This document shows, in pieces, positions 27,542 to 36,121 of a stretch of DNA of 64,000 nt. The position numbers and the translations under genes are program-made. A model generated the notes under the pieces. The model was given only the letters and a program-made list of their open reading frames with translations, was not told the DNA's origin and did not search any database. The stretch is from an uncultured Bacteroidales bacterium (GTDB lineage: Bacteria; Bacteroidota; Bacteroidia; Bacteroidales; Paludibacteraceae): positions 62,001 through 126,000 of the forward strand of contig CAKVEC010000006.1 of the NCBI GenBank assembly GCA_934728255.1, written 5' to 3'. Numbering within the stretch: the stretch's first letter is position 1; every line of letters begins with the position of its first letter.

Positions 27542-30500
27542 ATGAAATTAGACAACATAAAAAAGGTTCTTGTTCTCGGTTCGGGTGCACTCAAGATTGG
27601 TGAGGCGGGCGAGTTCGACTATTCGGGTTCGCAGGCACTCAAAGCCCTTCGCGAAGAGGGCGTCAGCACCGTGCTGATCAACCCCAATATCGCTACCGTC
27701 CAGACCTCCGAAGGCGTGGCGGACAAGATATATTTCGAACCCGTTTCGCCTTATTTCGTTGAGAAAGTTATCGCCAAAGAGCGTCCAGACGGTATCCTGC
27801 TCTCTTTCGGCGGGCAGACAGCCCTCAACTGCGGCGTGGAACTCTATCGCACGGGTGTCCTCGACAAATACGGTGTGCAGGTGCTCGGTACGCCCGTGCA
27901 GGCGATTATTGACACCGAGGACCGCGAACTCTTCGTCGAACGGCTCAACGAGATTGGGGTCAAGACCATCAAATCGGAGGCGTGCGAGTCTATCGAGGCG
28001 GCACGCAAGGCGGCTTCCGACCTCGGCTATCCCGTCATCATCCGTGCGGCGTATGCCCTCGGCGGACTCGGTTCGGGCTTCTGCGACAACGAGGACGAAC
28101 TCAACACCCTTGCCGAAAAAGCCTTCTCTTTCTCGCCGCAAGTGTTGGTCGAGAAATCGCTCAAGGGTTGGAAAGAAATCGAATATGAGGTGGTGCGCGA
28201 CCGCTACGACAACTGTATCACCGTCTGCAATATGGAGAATTTCGACCCGCTCGGTATCCATACGGGCGAGTCTATCGTCATCGCTCCCTCGCAGACACTC
28301 ACCAACGCCGAGTACCACAAACTCCGTGCGCTGGCTATCCGTATCATTCGCCATATCGGTATCGTGGGCGAGTGCAACGTCCAGTATGCTTTCGACCCCG
28401 AGAGCGAGGACTATCGCGTCATCGAGGTCAATGCCCGCCTCTCGCGCTCTTCGGCGCTGGCGTCCAAGGCTACTGGCTATCCGCTCGCTTTCGTGGCTGC
28501 CAAACTCGGTATGGGCTACGGGCTGTTCGAACTCAACAACAGCGTTACCAAGACCACGCCCGCGTTCTTCGAACCTGCGCTCGACTATGTGGTCTGCAAA
28601 ATTCCACGTTGGGACTTGTCCAAGTTCCGCGGCGTCAATCGTGAACTCGGTTCGTCCATGAAGTCCGTCGGCGAGGTGATGGCTATCGGGCGCACTTTCG
28701 AGGACGCTATCCAGAAAGGTCTCCGTATGATAGGGCAGGGTATGCATGGTTTCACCGAGAACAAAGCCCTCCATGTGGACGATCTCGATGCCGCTCTCTC
28801 CGCCCCGACTGACAAGCGTATCTTCGCGATTGCACAGGCTATGTACGAGGGCTATTCCATCGACCGTATCCACGCCCTCACGCGTATCGACCGCTGGTTC
28901 CTTCAGCGTCTCGACAATATCATTCAGACCGATGCCCGCTTGCGTCGTGTCGAGTCGCTCGACCATCTGAGTGCCGACCTCCTCCGCCGTGCCAAGCAGC
29001 AGGGCTTCTCCGATTTCCAGATAGCCCGTGCTATCGGTCTCGGTCAGAAAATGGATATGGATGCTGCCGTCCTTATGCTCCGCACCTACCGCAAGTCTAT
29101 CGGCGTCTTGCCTGTGGTCAAGCAGATAGATACCCTTGCTGCCGAATATCCGGCGCAGACCAACTACCTCTATCTCACCTATTCGGGTACGCAGTCTGAT
29201 GTGCAGTACACAGGCGACCACCGCTCTATTATCGTCCTCGGTTCGGGTGCCTACCGTATAGGCTCTTCGGTAGAGTTCGACTGGTGCGGTGTGCAGGCGT
29301 TGCAGACTATCCGCAACAACGGCTACCGCTCGGTGATGATTAACTACAACCCCGAGACCGTCTCTACCGACTATGATATGTGCGACCGTCTCTATTTCGA
29401 CGAACTCACTTTCGAGCGTGTGATGGACATCATCGAACTCGAGAACCCCTTTGGTGTCATCGTCTCCACGGGGGGGCAGATACCTAACAACCTCGCCCTC
29501 AAACTCGATGCCCAGCGTGTGCCTATCCTCGGTACCTCGGCGCAGTCTATCGACAATGCCGAAGACCGCGACAAGTTCTCCGCCATGCTCGACCGTATCG
29601 GCGTCGACCAACCCGAATGGAGTGCTCTCACTTCGATGGACGACGTGCAGCGTTTCATTGACAAGGTCGGCTTCCCCGTCCTCGTACGCCCCTCATACGT
29701 CCTTTCCGGTGCCGCTATGAATGTCTGCTCCAATCAGGAGCAATTGACCAAGTTCCTCCAACTGGCGGCGAATGTCTCCAAACAGCACCCCGTGGTCATC
29801 TCCAAGTTTATGCTCAATACCAAAGAGGTGGAGATGGACGCCGTGGCGCGTGACGGTGAGATCATCGCCTATGCTATCTCGGAGCATGTCGAGTTCGCAG
29901 GCGTCCACTCGGGCGATGCCACTATCATGTTCCCTGCGCAGAAACTCTATGTCGAGACCGTCCGCCGTATCAAGAAGATTTCTGGTAATATCGCCCGCGA
30001 ACTCCATATCTCCGGACCGTTCAATATCCAGTTCCTCGCCCGCGACAACGAGATTAAGGTCATCGAGTGCAACCTCCGTGCTTCGCGCTCTTTCCCCTTT
30101 GTCTCCAAGGTACTCAAAATCAACCTTATCGACATCGCTACGCGCATCATGCTCCATCTGCCGGTCGAGAAACCTGCCAAGTCGCTCTTCGATTTCGACT
30201 ATGTGGGTGTCAAGGCATCGCAGTTCTCTTTCAACCGTCTCCAGAATGCCGACCCCGTCCTCGGCGTCGATATGGCTTCTACGGGTGAGGTCGGTTGCCT
30301 CGGCGAGGACGCCAACCATGCCCTGCTCCAGTCGATGCTCTCCGTCGGGCAGCGTATTCCCAAGCAGTCGGTGCTGTTCACTATCGGCGGCGCGAAGAAC
30401 AAGGTAGCCCTGCAGGAGGCGGCACGCCAACTCGTGGAGAAAGGCTACACGCTCTATGCCACCCCGGGTACCAAGCGTTTCTTCGACGAGATAGGCGTAC

Positions 30501-30772
30501 CCGTTACGCTCGTCTATCACCCCCACGACAAGGATATGCAGCCGCAGGCGCTCGACCTCATGCACGCCCACAAGATTGATATGGTCGTCTCTATCCCCAA
30601 GGACATCGTCTCCGACCCCTCGCAGGACAAGTCGTACCCCGTCCGCCGTGCTGCAGTCGATTTGAACATCCCCTTGCTCACCAACCCGCGTCTGGCTGCT
30701 GCGTTCATCAACGCTTTCTGCACCATTCGCCTCGATGACCTCGACATCCGCTCATGGGATGAATATAAATAA
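27542..30772 (+). CDS. carB: Carbamoyl-phosphate synthase, large subunit
   Basis: Makes carbamoyl phosphate from bicarbonate, ammonia and two ATP. The ATG at 27542 (MKLDNIKKVLVLGSG) is preferred to a TTG 15 bases upstream, giving 1076 residues. It shows the internal duplication of the family. The first ATP-grasp half starts at LVLGSGALKIGEAGEFDYSG, and the second at IIVLGSGAYRIGSSVEFDW. An oligomerisation segment lies between them, and a C-terminal MGS-like regulatory domain carries YATPGTKRF. A GC-rich repeat begins four bases after the stop. Confidence 0.97.
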   Translation: MKLDNIKKVLVLGSGALKIGEAGEFDYSGSQALKALREEGVSTVLINPNIATVQTSEGVADKIYFEPVSPYFVEKVIAKERPDGILLSFGGQTALNCGVELYRTGVLDKYGVQVLGTPVQAIIDTEDRELFVERLNEIGVKTIKSEACESIEAARKAASDLGYPVIIRAAYALGGLGSGFCDNEDELNTLAEKAFSFSPQVLVEKSLKGWKEIEYEVVRDRYDNCITVCNMENFDPLGIHTGESIVIAPSQTLTNAEYHKLRALAIRIIRHIGIVGECNVQYAFDPESEDYRVIEVNARLSRSSALASKATGYPLAFVAAKLGMGYGLFELNNSVTKTTPAFFEPALDYVVCKIPRWDLSKFRGVNRELGSSMKSVGEVMAIGRTFEDAIQKGLRMIGQGMHGFTENKALHVDDLDAALSAPTDKRIFAIAQAMYEGYSIDRIHALTRIDRWFLQRLDNIIQTDARLRRVESLDHLSADLLRRAKQQGFSDFQIARAIGLGQKMDMDAAVLMLRTYRKSIGVLPVVKQIDTLAAEYPAQTNYLYLTYSGTQSDVQYTGDHRSIIVLGSGAYRIGSSVEFDWCGVQALQTIRNNGYRSVMINYNPETVSTDYDMCDRLYFDELTFERVMDIIELENPFGVIVSTGGQIPNNLALKLDAQRVPILGTSAQSIDNAEDRDKFSAMLDRIGVDQPEWSALTSMDDVQRFIDKVGFPVLVRPSYVLSGAAMNVCSNQEQLTKFLQLAANVSKQHPVVISKFMLNTKEVEMDAVARDGEIIAYAISEHVEFAGVHSGDATIMFPAQKLYVETVRRIKKISGNIARELHISGPFNIQFLARDNEIKVIECNLRASRSFPFVSKVLKINLIDIATRIMLHLPVEKPAKSLFDFDYVGVKASQFSFNRLQNADPVLGVDMASTGEVGCLGEDANHALLQSMLSVGQRIPKQSVLFTIGGAKNKVALQEAARQLVEKGYTLYATPGTKRFFDEIGVPVTLVYHPHDKDMQPQALDLMHAHKIDMVVSIPKDIVSDPSQDKSYPVRRAAVDLNIPLLTNPRLAAAFINAFCTIRLDDLDIRSWDEYK

Positions 30773-30776
30773 ATCC

Positions 30777-30807
30777 GACCTCCCCAACCCCTCCAAAGGA
30801 GGGGCTT
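30777..30807 (+). repeat. GC-rich hairpin repeat, copy 6 (after carB)
   Basis: The element reads GACCTCCCCAACCC, then CTCCAAAGGAGGGGCTT. It forms an inverted pair with the copy at 30841-30871. Confidence 0.85.
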
Positions 30808-30840
30808 ACAGAAAAGGGTAATAAGTACCCCACATCCATC

Positions 30841-30871
30841 GAGCCCCTCCTCTGGAGGGGTTGGGGAGGTC
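30841..30871 (-). repeat. GC-rich hairpin repeat, copy 7 (before purC, inverted)
   Basis: The reverse-orientation copy, matching copy 6 over about 30 bases with one or two differences. The two arms are 33 bases apart and could fold into one long hairpin in the carB-purC gap. Confidence 0.85.
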
Positions 30872-30889
30872 AAAAATTATATCTGTAAA

Positions 30890-31846
30890 ATGAACGCATT
30901 AACTCAAACCTCTTTCTCGTTCCTCGGTCAAACGGGAGTGTACCATGGTAAGGTACGTGATGTCTATTTCCTCGGTCAGAACCTGCTCTGTATGGTGGCT
31001 ACCGACCGTATCTCGGCTTTCGATGTTATCCTGCCCGAGGGTATCCCCTACAAAGGGCAGATTCTCAACCAGATAGCCGCCAAGTTCCTCCGCGACACGG
31101 CGGACATAGTACCCAACTGGCTCCTCGCCACCCCCGACCCGATGGCGTCGGTCGGTCTCCGTTGTGAGGGCTATCCTGTGGAGATGATTGTCCGCGGCTA
31201 CCTCTGCGGCAGCGCATGGCGTGCATATAAGTCGGGTGTCCGTGAGATTTGCGGCGTCCGCCTGCCTGACGGTATGCGCGAGAACGAAGCCTTCCCCACG
31301 CCCATCATCACCCCCACCACCAAAGCCGAAATCGGTACCCACGACGAGGACATCTCGCGCGAGGAGATTATCGCCCGCGGACTGGTGCCTGCCGACGAGT
31401 ACGCACAAATCGAACAGTACGCCATGGCGCTCTTCCGCCGCGGTCAGGAGATTGCCGCCAAACACGGCTTGATTCTGGTTGATACCAAGTACGAGTTCGG
31501 TAAGTACAATGGCAAGATTTTGCTGATGGACGAGGTGCATACGCCCGACTCCAGCCGTTATTTCTATGCCGATGGCTACGAGGAGCGTTTCCGCAACGGC
31601 TTGCCGCAACGCCAACTCTCCAAAGAGTTTGTCCGTGAGTGGCTGATGTCCGAGGGCTTCCAAGGCAAAGAAGGGCAGCAAGTCCCCGAGATGACCCCCG
31701 CCATCGTTGCCGGCATCACCGACCGCTACATCGAACTCTACGAGCACATCACCGGCGAGAATTTCGTCAAATCGGAGTCTCTCACCCCCGCCGCCCTTGC
31801 AGCCCGTATCGAGTCCAACGTCTCCGCCTACCTCAAAACCATCTAA
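30890..31846 (+). CDS. purC: SAICAR synthetase
   Basis: Joins aspartate to CAIR with ATP in IMP synthesis. At 318 residues it is the longer form of the family. It contains GKVRDVY (20-26), TDRISAFDV (38-46), [14 protein letters not shown] and the [12 protein letters not shown] metal and substrate motif. It is the last gene of the nucleotide cluster and is followed by a terminator. Confidence 0.97.
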   Translation: MNALTQTSFSFLGQTGVYHGKVRDVYFLGQNLLCMVATDRISAFDVILPEGIPYKGQILNQIAAKFLRDTADIVPNWLLATPDPMASVGLRCEGYPVEMIVRGYLCGSAWRAYKSGVREICGVRLPDGMRENEAFPTPIITPTTKAEIGTHDEDISREEIIARGLVPADEYAQIEQYAMALFRRGQEIAAKHGLILVDTKYEFGKYNGKILLMDEVHTPDSSRYFYADGYEERFRNGLPQRQLSKEFVREWLMSEGFQGKEGQQVPEMTPAIVAGITDRYIELYEHITGENFVKSESLTPAALAARIESNVSAYLKTI

Positions 31847-31872
31847 AGAGGTTGTACAGATATTCTACACCG

Positions 31873-31912
31873 CTCCCCTGCTTTGGTAACAGAGCAGGGG
31901 AGTGATGTTTTT
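31873..31912 (+). terminator. Rho-independent terminator after purC
   Basis: A 10-bp perfect stem (CTCCCCTGCT with AGCAGGGGAG) with a 10-base loop is followed by TGATGTTTTT. It closes the 30-kb nucleotide cluster and lies between convergent genes. Confidence 0.85.
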
Positions 31913-31934
31913 ATGCATATAGGGTCTATACGTG

Positions 31935-32690
31935 CTATTTCCCGAAAGCAAAGAGCAGAAAATCCCCGATGTAGGTACGCCATACTTTCCAGTTGTGCCG
32001 CCCGATGGTGCGCTCAAAATCGTGTTCCACTCCGTTGCGGTTGAGGTAGCGGTTGGCTTTTCGCGCACGGGGATAGAACAAGTCGCTCCTGCCGCTGCGA
32101 ATCCAATACACGCAGTCGGTCTTCTCGTAAGGCAGTTGGTGCTTGCCCAATACGGGCGAGAACAGGCCAACAACGCCAAAGTGGCTCGTTTGGCTGATAA
32201 TGGCGGCTTGCCTTGCACCGGAGGACAAGCCGGCAATGGCATTTCCACTTGTCCGGACAGGATAATGATTGGCGATATAGGTCTCTATCTCGGGAAAATA
32301 TGTCTCAAATTCGCCTTTCTTGATATGGTGCAGATAGTCGTGCATACAGTGGACATAGCCAGGAATACGGGTGGTATACGTTGAATCATGCACGACGCAC
32401 AGCGGCATTACGATAATCACGGGGCGGATACTGTCGTTTGTAATCAGGCTGTCGGCAAGCGAACGGATATGTCCCTTTTCTTCCCATGAATATTGATTGC
32501 CATGTATCCCGTGCAACAGATACAGCACGGGATATACCGAGTCGGGCGAATAGCAGGGTGGGGTATAGACGGTCATATAGAGCGGTACAGAGTCGTGTGC
32601 CGCTATGCGGATGGTGTCCATTCGTGCGTATGCGCTGAGGCTTGCAATGAGACTTATTACCACTATTCCGATTTTCTTATATCCGAGCAT
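31935..32690 (-). CDS. Secreted esterase of the esterase D / feruloyl esterase-like family
   Basis: An alpha/beta hydrolase of 251 residues when started at the ATG at 32690, which gives a clean signal peptide (KKIGIVVISLIASLSAYA). The upstream in-frame extension lacks this and is rejected. The fold markers are PVLYLLHG near the N-terminus and the nucleophile elbow GLSSG. A C-terminal His lies in HNWKVW, forming a Ser-Asp-His triad typical of the putative esterase family (trehalose/feruloyl esterase-like). The substrate is not evident. It is transcribed towards purC and has no clear operon partner. Confidence 0.75.
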   Translation of the reverse strand: MLGYKKIGIVVISLIASLSAYARMDTIRIAAHDSVPLYMTVYTPPCYSPDSVYPVLYLLHGIHGNQYSWEEKGHIRSLADSLITNDSIRPVIIVMPLCVVHDSTYTTRIPGYVHCMHDYLHHIKKGEFETYFPEIETYIANHYPVRTSGNAIAGLSSGARQAAIISQTSHFGVVGLFSPVLGKHQLPYEKTDCVYWIRSGRSDLFYPRARKANRYLNRNGVEHDFERTIGRHNWKVWRTYIGDFLLFAFGK

Positions 32691-32886
32691 AACAGAGTTG
32701 CACTGCAAAAACTGCGCCAATTCGAAATAGGTGATCACATACATTGGCAGGTACATAAAAAGCGTTTTGTTTTTCGCAGGTTATACCCCAATGCACATAT
32801 ATATGGATATAGTGGCATATTTATTGCAATGTTGCGTTTCGGAATACCGAAACATAATTAGGAAAAATAGAATAAAATTATATCTA

Positions 32887-34581
32887 ATGGAAAAGAATTC
32901 TTGTCCTTTTGTCCCTAATTTCCTGCTTGGTTGCGCAGGTGGGATACAGTACTTGTCTTTGAAAAACGCAAGCCGCAACCCGCGCAAGTCGCAAGAAAAG
33001 ACCCTCCGTGCCATTCTGACCTACGCACGTGATACCGAGTATGGTAAGGAGCACCATTTTGCCGAGATACTCGAAGCACCGACCGATACAGAACTCTACG
33101 CGCGCTATCAGAAATACGTGCATCTCAATGATTATGAGGACCTTCGCCCATACGTAGAGAAGCACAAGAACGGCGGCGAGAATATCCTGTTCCCCGGTAA
33201 ACCGATTATGTATGCCACTACTTCGGGTACGACCAAAGAGCCGAAATGGGTGCCTATCACCAAAGAATACCTCAACAACATCTATGGCAAGATGACCAAG
33301 GTATGGCTCTTCAATTTCATCAAGAACCGTCCGAAGGTCTTCACGGGCAAGATAGTGTCGATTGTGGGCAAAGTGAAAGAAGGGGAAGCCCCCGACGGCA
33401 CGATGTACGGCTCCGTGAGCGGCGTTACCCAGCGCGACTGCCCGAAGTTTGTCAAGAAACTATATGCTTCCCCCGCATCCGTATTCTCCATTGAGGACTA
33501 CACCGCCCGCTACTACACCATTATGCGTATGGGTATCGAGCGCAATGTAACGCTTATCGTTACCGCCAACCCGTCCACCATCGTGGAGATGCAGAACAAT
33601 GTCAATGAGTACTTTGAGGACTATTGCAACGACATCGAGCATGGTACGCTGAAAGCCTCGCTCAATATCCCGCAATGGATACGCGATGACATTCAGCCTT
33701 ACCTCAAACCCAACCCCGAGCGTGCCGACGAACTGCGTGCGCTCAAAGCCAAATACGGCACCGTGCTGCCCAAACATTACTGGCCTAATCTGCAGATCCT
33801 CAATACTTGGAAGTGCGGTAATACCAAAGTGTATGTCGAGAAATTCAAAGACTCTTTCCCAAAAGGTATGCTCCATCAGGAGTTCGGTTATTTTGCTTCC
33901 GAATGCCGTTTCGGATTGGTGTTGGACGACACGCTCAATACGGTGCTCTTCCCGCATTTCCACTACTACGAGTTCATCGCCGAGGACGAGTTGGAGAGCG
34001 AGAACAAGCACTTCCTGCAACTTTGGGAACTTGAGAAGGGCAAGCGTTACTGCCCGTATGTAACCACTTTTGCCGGTCTCTACCGCTACAATATGAACGA
34101 CCTTGTAGAGGTGGGCGATTCGTTCTGCAACACGCCGACCGTCCACATGATTCAGAAGGTGAACGGCATTGTAACGATGACGGGCGAGAAACTGCATGAG
34201 CGTCAGTTTATAGAGGCTGTCCACGAGGCGGAGAAGCAGACGGGCTTGCAGACCCGGTTCTTTGTCGGCTTTGCCGATATGGAGTTGTCGGCATACCATT
34301 TCTACTACGAGTTCGCCGACCAACAGACCACGCAGGCGCAGGCGGAAGAGTTTACCAAAGTGGTGGACAAAGTACTGAAAGACATCAATATAGAGTATGC
34401 TGCCAAGCGTGCGTCGTTCCGCGTGAAAGACCCGCTGACGCACCGCCTTGTAGAGCAGTCGTTTGAGAAGTTCAAAGCCGAGTGCATCGCCGAAGGTGCC
34501 CGCGACGGACAATTCAAGATGAACTTGCTTCTCCAAGACGAGAAACGCCATGCCAAGTTCAAGAAACTGGTGGTAGAGTAA
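32887..34581 (+). CDS. GH3 auxin-responsive-promoter family protein (acyl-adenylating enzyme)
   Basis: GH3-family proteins activate carboxylic acids as adenylates and often join them to amino acids; bacterial members have mostly unknown substrates. The ATG at 32887 (MEKNSCPF) is preferred over an AT-rich in-frame extension, giving 564 residues. The nucleotide motif TTSGTTKEPKWVP is at about 109-121. The middle has the family YASPAS segment, and the C-terminal domain ends in KRHAKFKKLVVE. Bacteroidales commonly carry one such gene. A terminator follows, so it is probably monocistronic. Confidence 0.85.
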   Translation: MEKNSCPFVPNFLLGCAGGIQYLSLKNASRNPRKSQEKTLRAILTYARDTEYGKEHHFAEILEAPTDTELYARYQKYVHLNDYEDLRPYVEKHKNGGENILFPGKPIMYATTSGTTKEPKWVPITKEYLNNIYGKMTKVWLFNFIKNRPKVFTGKIVSIVGKVKEGEAPDGTMYGSVSGVTQRDCPKFVKKLYASPASVFSIEDYTARYYTIMRMGIERNVTLIVTANPSTIVEMQNNVNEYFEDYCNDIEHGTLKASLNIPQWIRDDIQPYLKPNPERADELRALKAKYGTVLPKHYWPNLQILNTWKCGNTKVYVEKFKDSFPKGMLHQEFGYFASECRFGLVLDDTLNTVLFPHFHYYEFIAEDELESENKHFLQLWELEKGKRYCPYVTTFAGLYRYNMNDLVEVGDSFCNTPTVHMIQKVNGIVTMTGEKLHERQFIEAVHEAEKQTGLQTRFFVGFADMELSAYHFYYEFADQQTTQAQAEEFTKVVDKVLKDINIEYAAKRASFRVKDPLTHRLVEQSFEKFKAECIAEGARDGQFKMNLLLQDEKRHAKFKKLVVE

Positions 34582-34650
34582 CAGAATGTCTTCAGTGCGC
34601 CTACGCAGTGCATCGTTGCGAGGGAAACGAAAGAAATAAAAGAAAATGTA

Positions 34651-34682
34651 GAGCGATGTGTTTTGCACCTCGCTCTTTTTTT
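34651..34682 (+). terminator. Rho-independent terminator
   Basis: GAGCGA pairs with TCGCTC around a TGTG-TTTT-GCAC inner hairpin and is followed by seven T residues. It ends the GH3-family gene. Confidence 0.85.
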
Positions 34683-34860
34683 GTGAGATAGGGTGGGGAT
34701 AGTATGCAATATATGCAATGGTTTTCTGCATAAACTGTATAAAAGAGCGGCTCAAAGACCTTATAAACTCTATTTCTTTCTACGTCCTTTCTACGTCTTT
34801 TCTACGTAATCGGTATTACAAAACAGGCGGATTGTATAAATTGTATAAGATTGGACGAAT

Positions 34861-34892
34861 GGGACTAATAGGACTAATAGGGCGGATAGGAC
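34861..34892 (-). repeat. 9-bp TCCTATTAG array, inverted
   Basis: GGACTAATA-type 9-mers, the reverse complement of the array before purD. Confidence 0.65.
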
Positions 34893-34922
34893 ACTTCGCC
34901 CCAAAACAAAAGTTCCGCTTTA

Positions 34923-34954
34923 TTTGCAGGTTTGCGCAAATTGTCGTATCTTTG
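34923..34954 (+). promoter_or_regulatory. Bacteroidetes-type promoter for the radical SAM gene
   Basis: TTTG at 34923-34926, then 20 bases, then TATCTTTG at 34947-34954. This is a full match to the consensus. It lies within a possible upstream extension of the reading frame and so fixes the start codon at 34974. Confidence 0.8.
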
Positions 34955-34973
34955 CGCACAAAACGAACGTACT

Positions 34974-35633
34974 ATGGACGAAACACAAATCAGAGAGGAA
35001 CTGACGGCTCCGATAGCCGCCATATCACGCCACCGAATCCTGTTGGACGGCGACGGCGTGCGCACGCTGGTCATCTTTCAGGGCTGCCCGCTGCGTTGCG
35101 AGTATTGTGTCAATCTGTTTGCCATCGATACCAAGCGTCCGCGCAAACGCTATACGGCAGAGCAGTTGGTGGAGAAAGCCATGGAGGATAACCTCTATTT
35201 TCTTGCCACGCGCGGGGGTATCACTTTCGGCGGCGGCGAACCGCTGTTGCAAAGCCGTTTTATAGCCCGTTTCCACGAAGTATGCCCGCCCGAATGGACG
35301 ATACAGATAGAGACCTCGCTCAATGTGCCGCAAGAGGAACTTGCCCGCGTGGAGCCGTTTACGCAGCATTTTATTGTGGATGTAAAGGATATGAATCCCG
35401 CTATCTATCAGCGATATACCCGTTGCGGTAATGAGCAAGTGATAGCCAATCTGCGATGGCTGATAGAAAAGGGCAGGGCGGACGATATCTTTGTGCGCGT
35501 GCCGTTCATTCCCGAATACAACACCGCCGACGATGTAGAGAAAAGCATTGCCGACTTGCAGGCGATGGGGCTGACACATTTCGACCGGCTGACTTACAAA
35601 ATCCGCAATCGGGAACAAACAACCACCATTTAA
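34974..35633 (+). CDS. Glycyl-radical-enzyme-activase-like radical SAM protein
   Basis: A short radical SAM protein of 219 residues resembling activases of glycyl-radical enzymes. The 4Fe-4S ligands are C38, C42 and C45 (GCPLRCEYC), followed by the SAM-binding GGEP and an ETS/DVKD segment. It lacks the inserted ferredoxin domain of many activases and has no glycyl radical enzyme in the window. The start at 34974 is set by a promoter just upstream. The next gene, 13 bases downstream, encodes a Cys-rich protein probably made with it. The target is unknown; it may modify a protein rather than activate a glycyl-radical enzyme. Confidence 0.8.
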   Translation: MDETQIREELTAPIAAISRHRILLDGDGVRTLVIFQGCPLRCEYCVNLFAIDTKRPRKRYTAEQLVEKAMEDNLYFLATRGGITFGGGEPLLQSRFIARFHEVCPPEWTIQIETSLNVPQEELARVEPFTQHFIVDVKDMNPAIYQRYTRCGNEQVIANLRWLIEKGRADDIFVRVPFIPEYNTADDVEKSIADLQAMGLTHFDRLTYKIRNREQTTTI

Positions 35634-35646
35634 CCCCTATACACCT

Positions 35647-36054
35647 ATGGAAAGAGGAAAAGATGTTTGCGAAGAACTGAAGCGCGTGCGGCAGGAGATA
35701 GCCGATGCCAACGGGATAGAATACCACCCGCACCCTTGCACGCACAAGGGCGATTGTATGGGTACTTGTCCCGCCTGCGAACAGGAGGTGCGCTACCTGA
35801 CGCAGCAGTTGGACAACCGCCGCCGATTGGGTAAAGCCATATCAATAGTAGGTATCAGTACATGCCTGACCGCTATGGCGCCGGCATTGTCTTCGTGTGA
35901 CAGACCTCTGACGGGCGATCCTGCGCCTCTCGAGGGTGAACCCGCTTTTGTGGAGGATTCGTGCAATATAGACAGTGTGGATTGCACGGATATGGAGAAT
36001 ATGATTCCGGGTTTTATGCCGCTGCCTAAGGAAGAGGATATCGATCCTGCATAA
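35647..36054 (+). CDS. Cys-rich partner protein of the radical SAM enzyme, unknown function
   Basis: The 135 residues have a basic N-terminal helix (EELKRVRQEIADANG). A cysteine knot at C31, C37, C41 and C44 follows (C-x5-C-x3-C-x2-C, with KGDCMGTCPACE), suited to a zinc or Fe-S site. Next come a helical EQEVRYLTQQLDNRR segment and a hydrophobic stretch (about 62-84) that ends in Cys and could anchor the protein. The tail is acidic and Pro-rich, with more cysteines. It is in an apparent operon with the upstream radical SAM gene. I recall similar pairings in Bacteroidales but know no established function. Confidence 0.7.
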   Translation: MERGKDVCEELKRVRQEIADANGIEYHPHPCTHKGDCMGTCPACEQEVRYLTQQLDNRRRLGKAISIVGISTCLTAMAPALSSCDRPLTGDPAPLEGEPAFVEDSCNIDSVDCTDMENMIPGFMPLPKEEDIDPA

Positions 36055-36075
36055 CCGGCAGACGGATATACAAAA

Positions 36076-36104
36076 AGAGGTTGCCCCACAGGCAACCTCT
36101 TTTT
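36076..36104. terminator. Bidirectional terminator between convergent genes
   Basis: A 10-bp perfect stem (AGAGGTTGCC with GGCAACCTCT) and a 5-base loop, preceded by A residues and followed by T residues. It can stop transcription from both sides. Confidence 0.9.
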
Positions 36105-36121
36105 GTATGTTATAGGTGTGT

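Larger units (their letters stand above)
34582..34973. other. Intergenic region with terminator, micro-repeats and promoter
   Basis: This 392-base gap has no gene. It holds a terminator (34651-34682), a run of TTTCTACGTC words (34775-34807), a GTATAAATT-like pair (34832-34850), an inverted TCCTATTAG array (34861-34892) and a promoter (34923-34954). Confidence 0.7.

Noticed and set aside
27548..29611. Minus-strand ORF of 687 codons opposite carB
   Set aside because: An antisense shadow created by the codon bias of carB; no family recognised.
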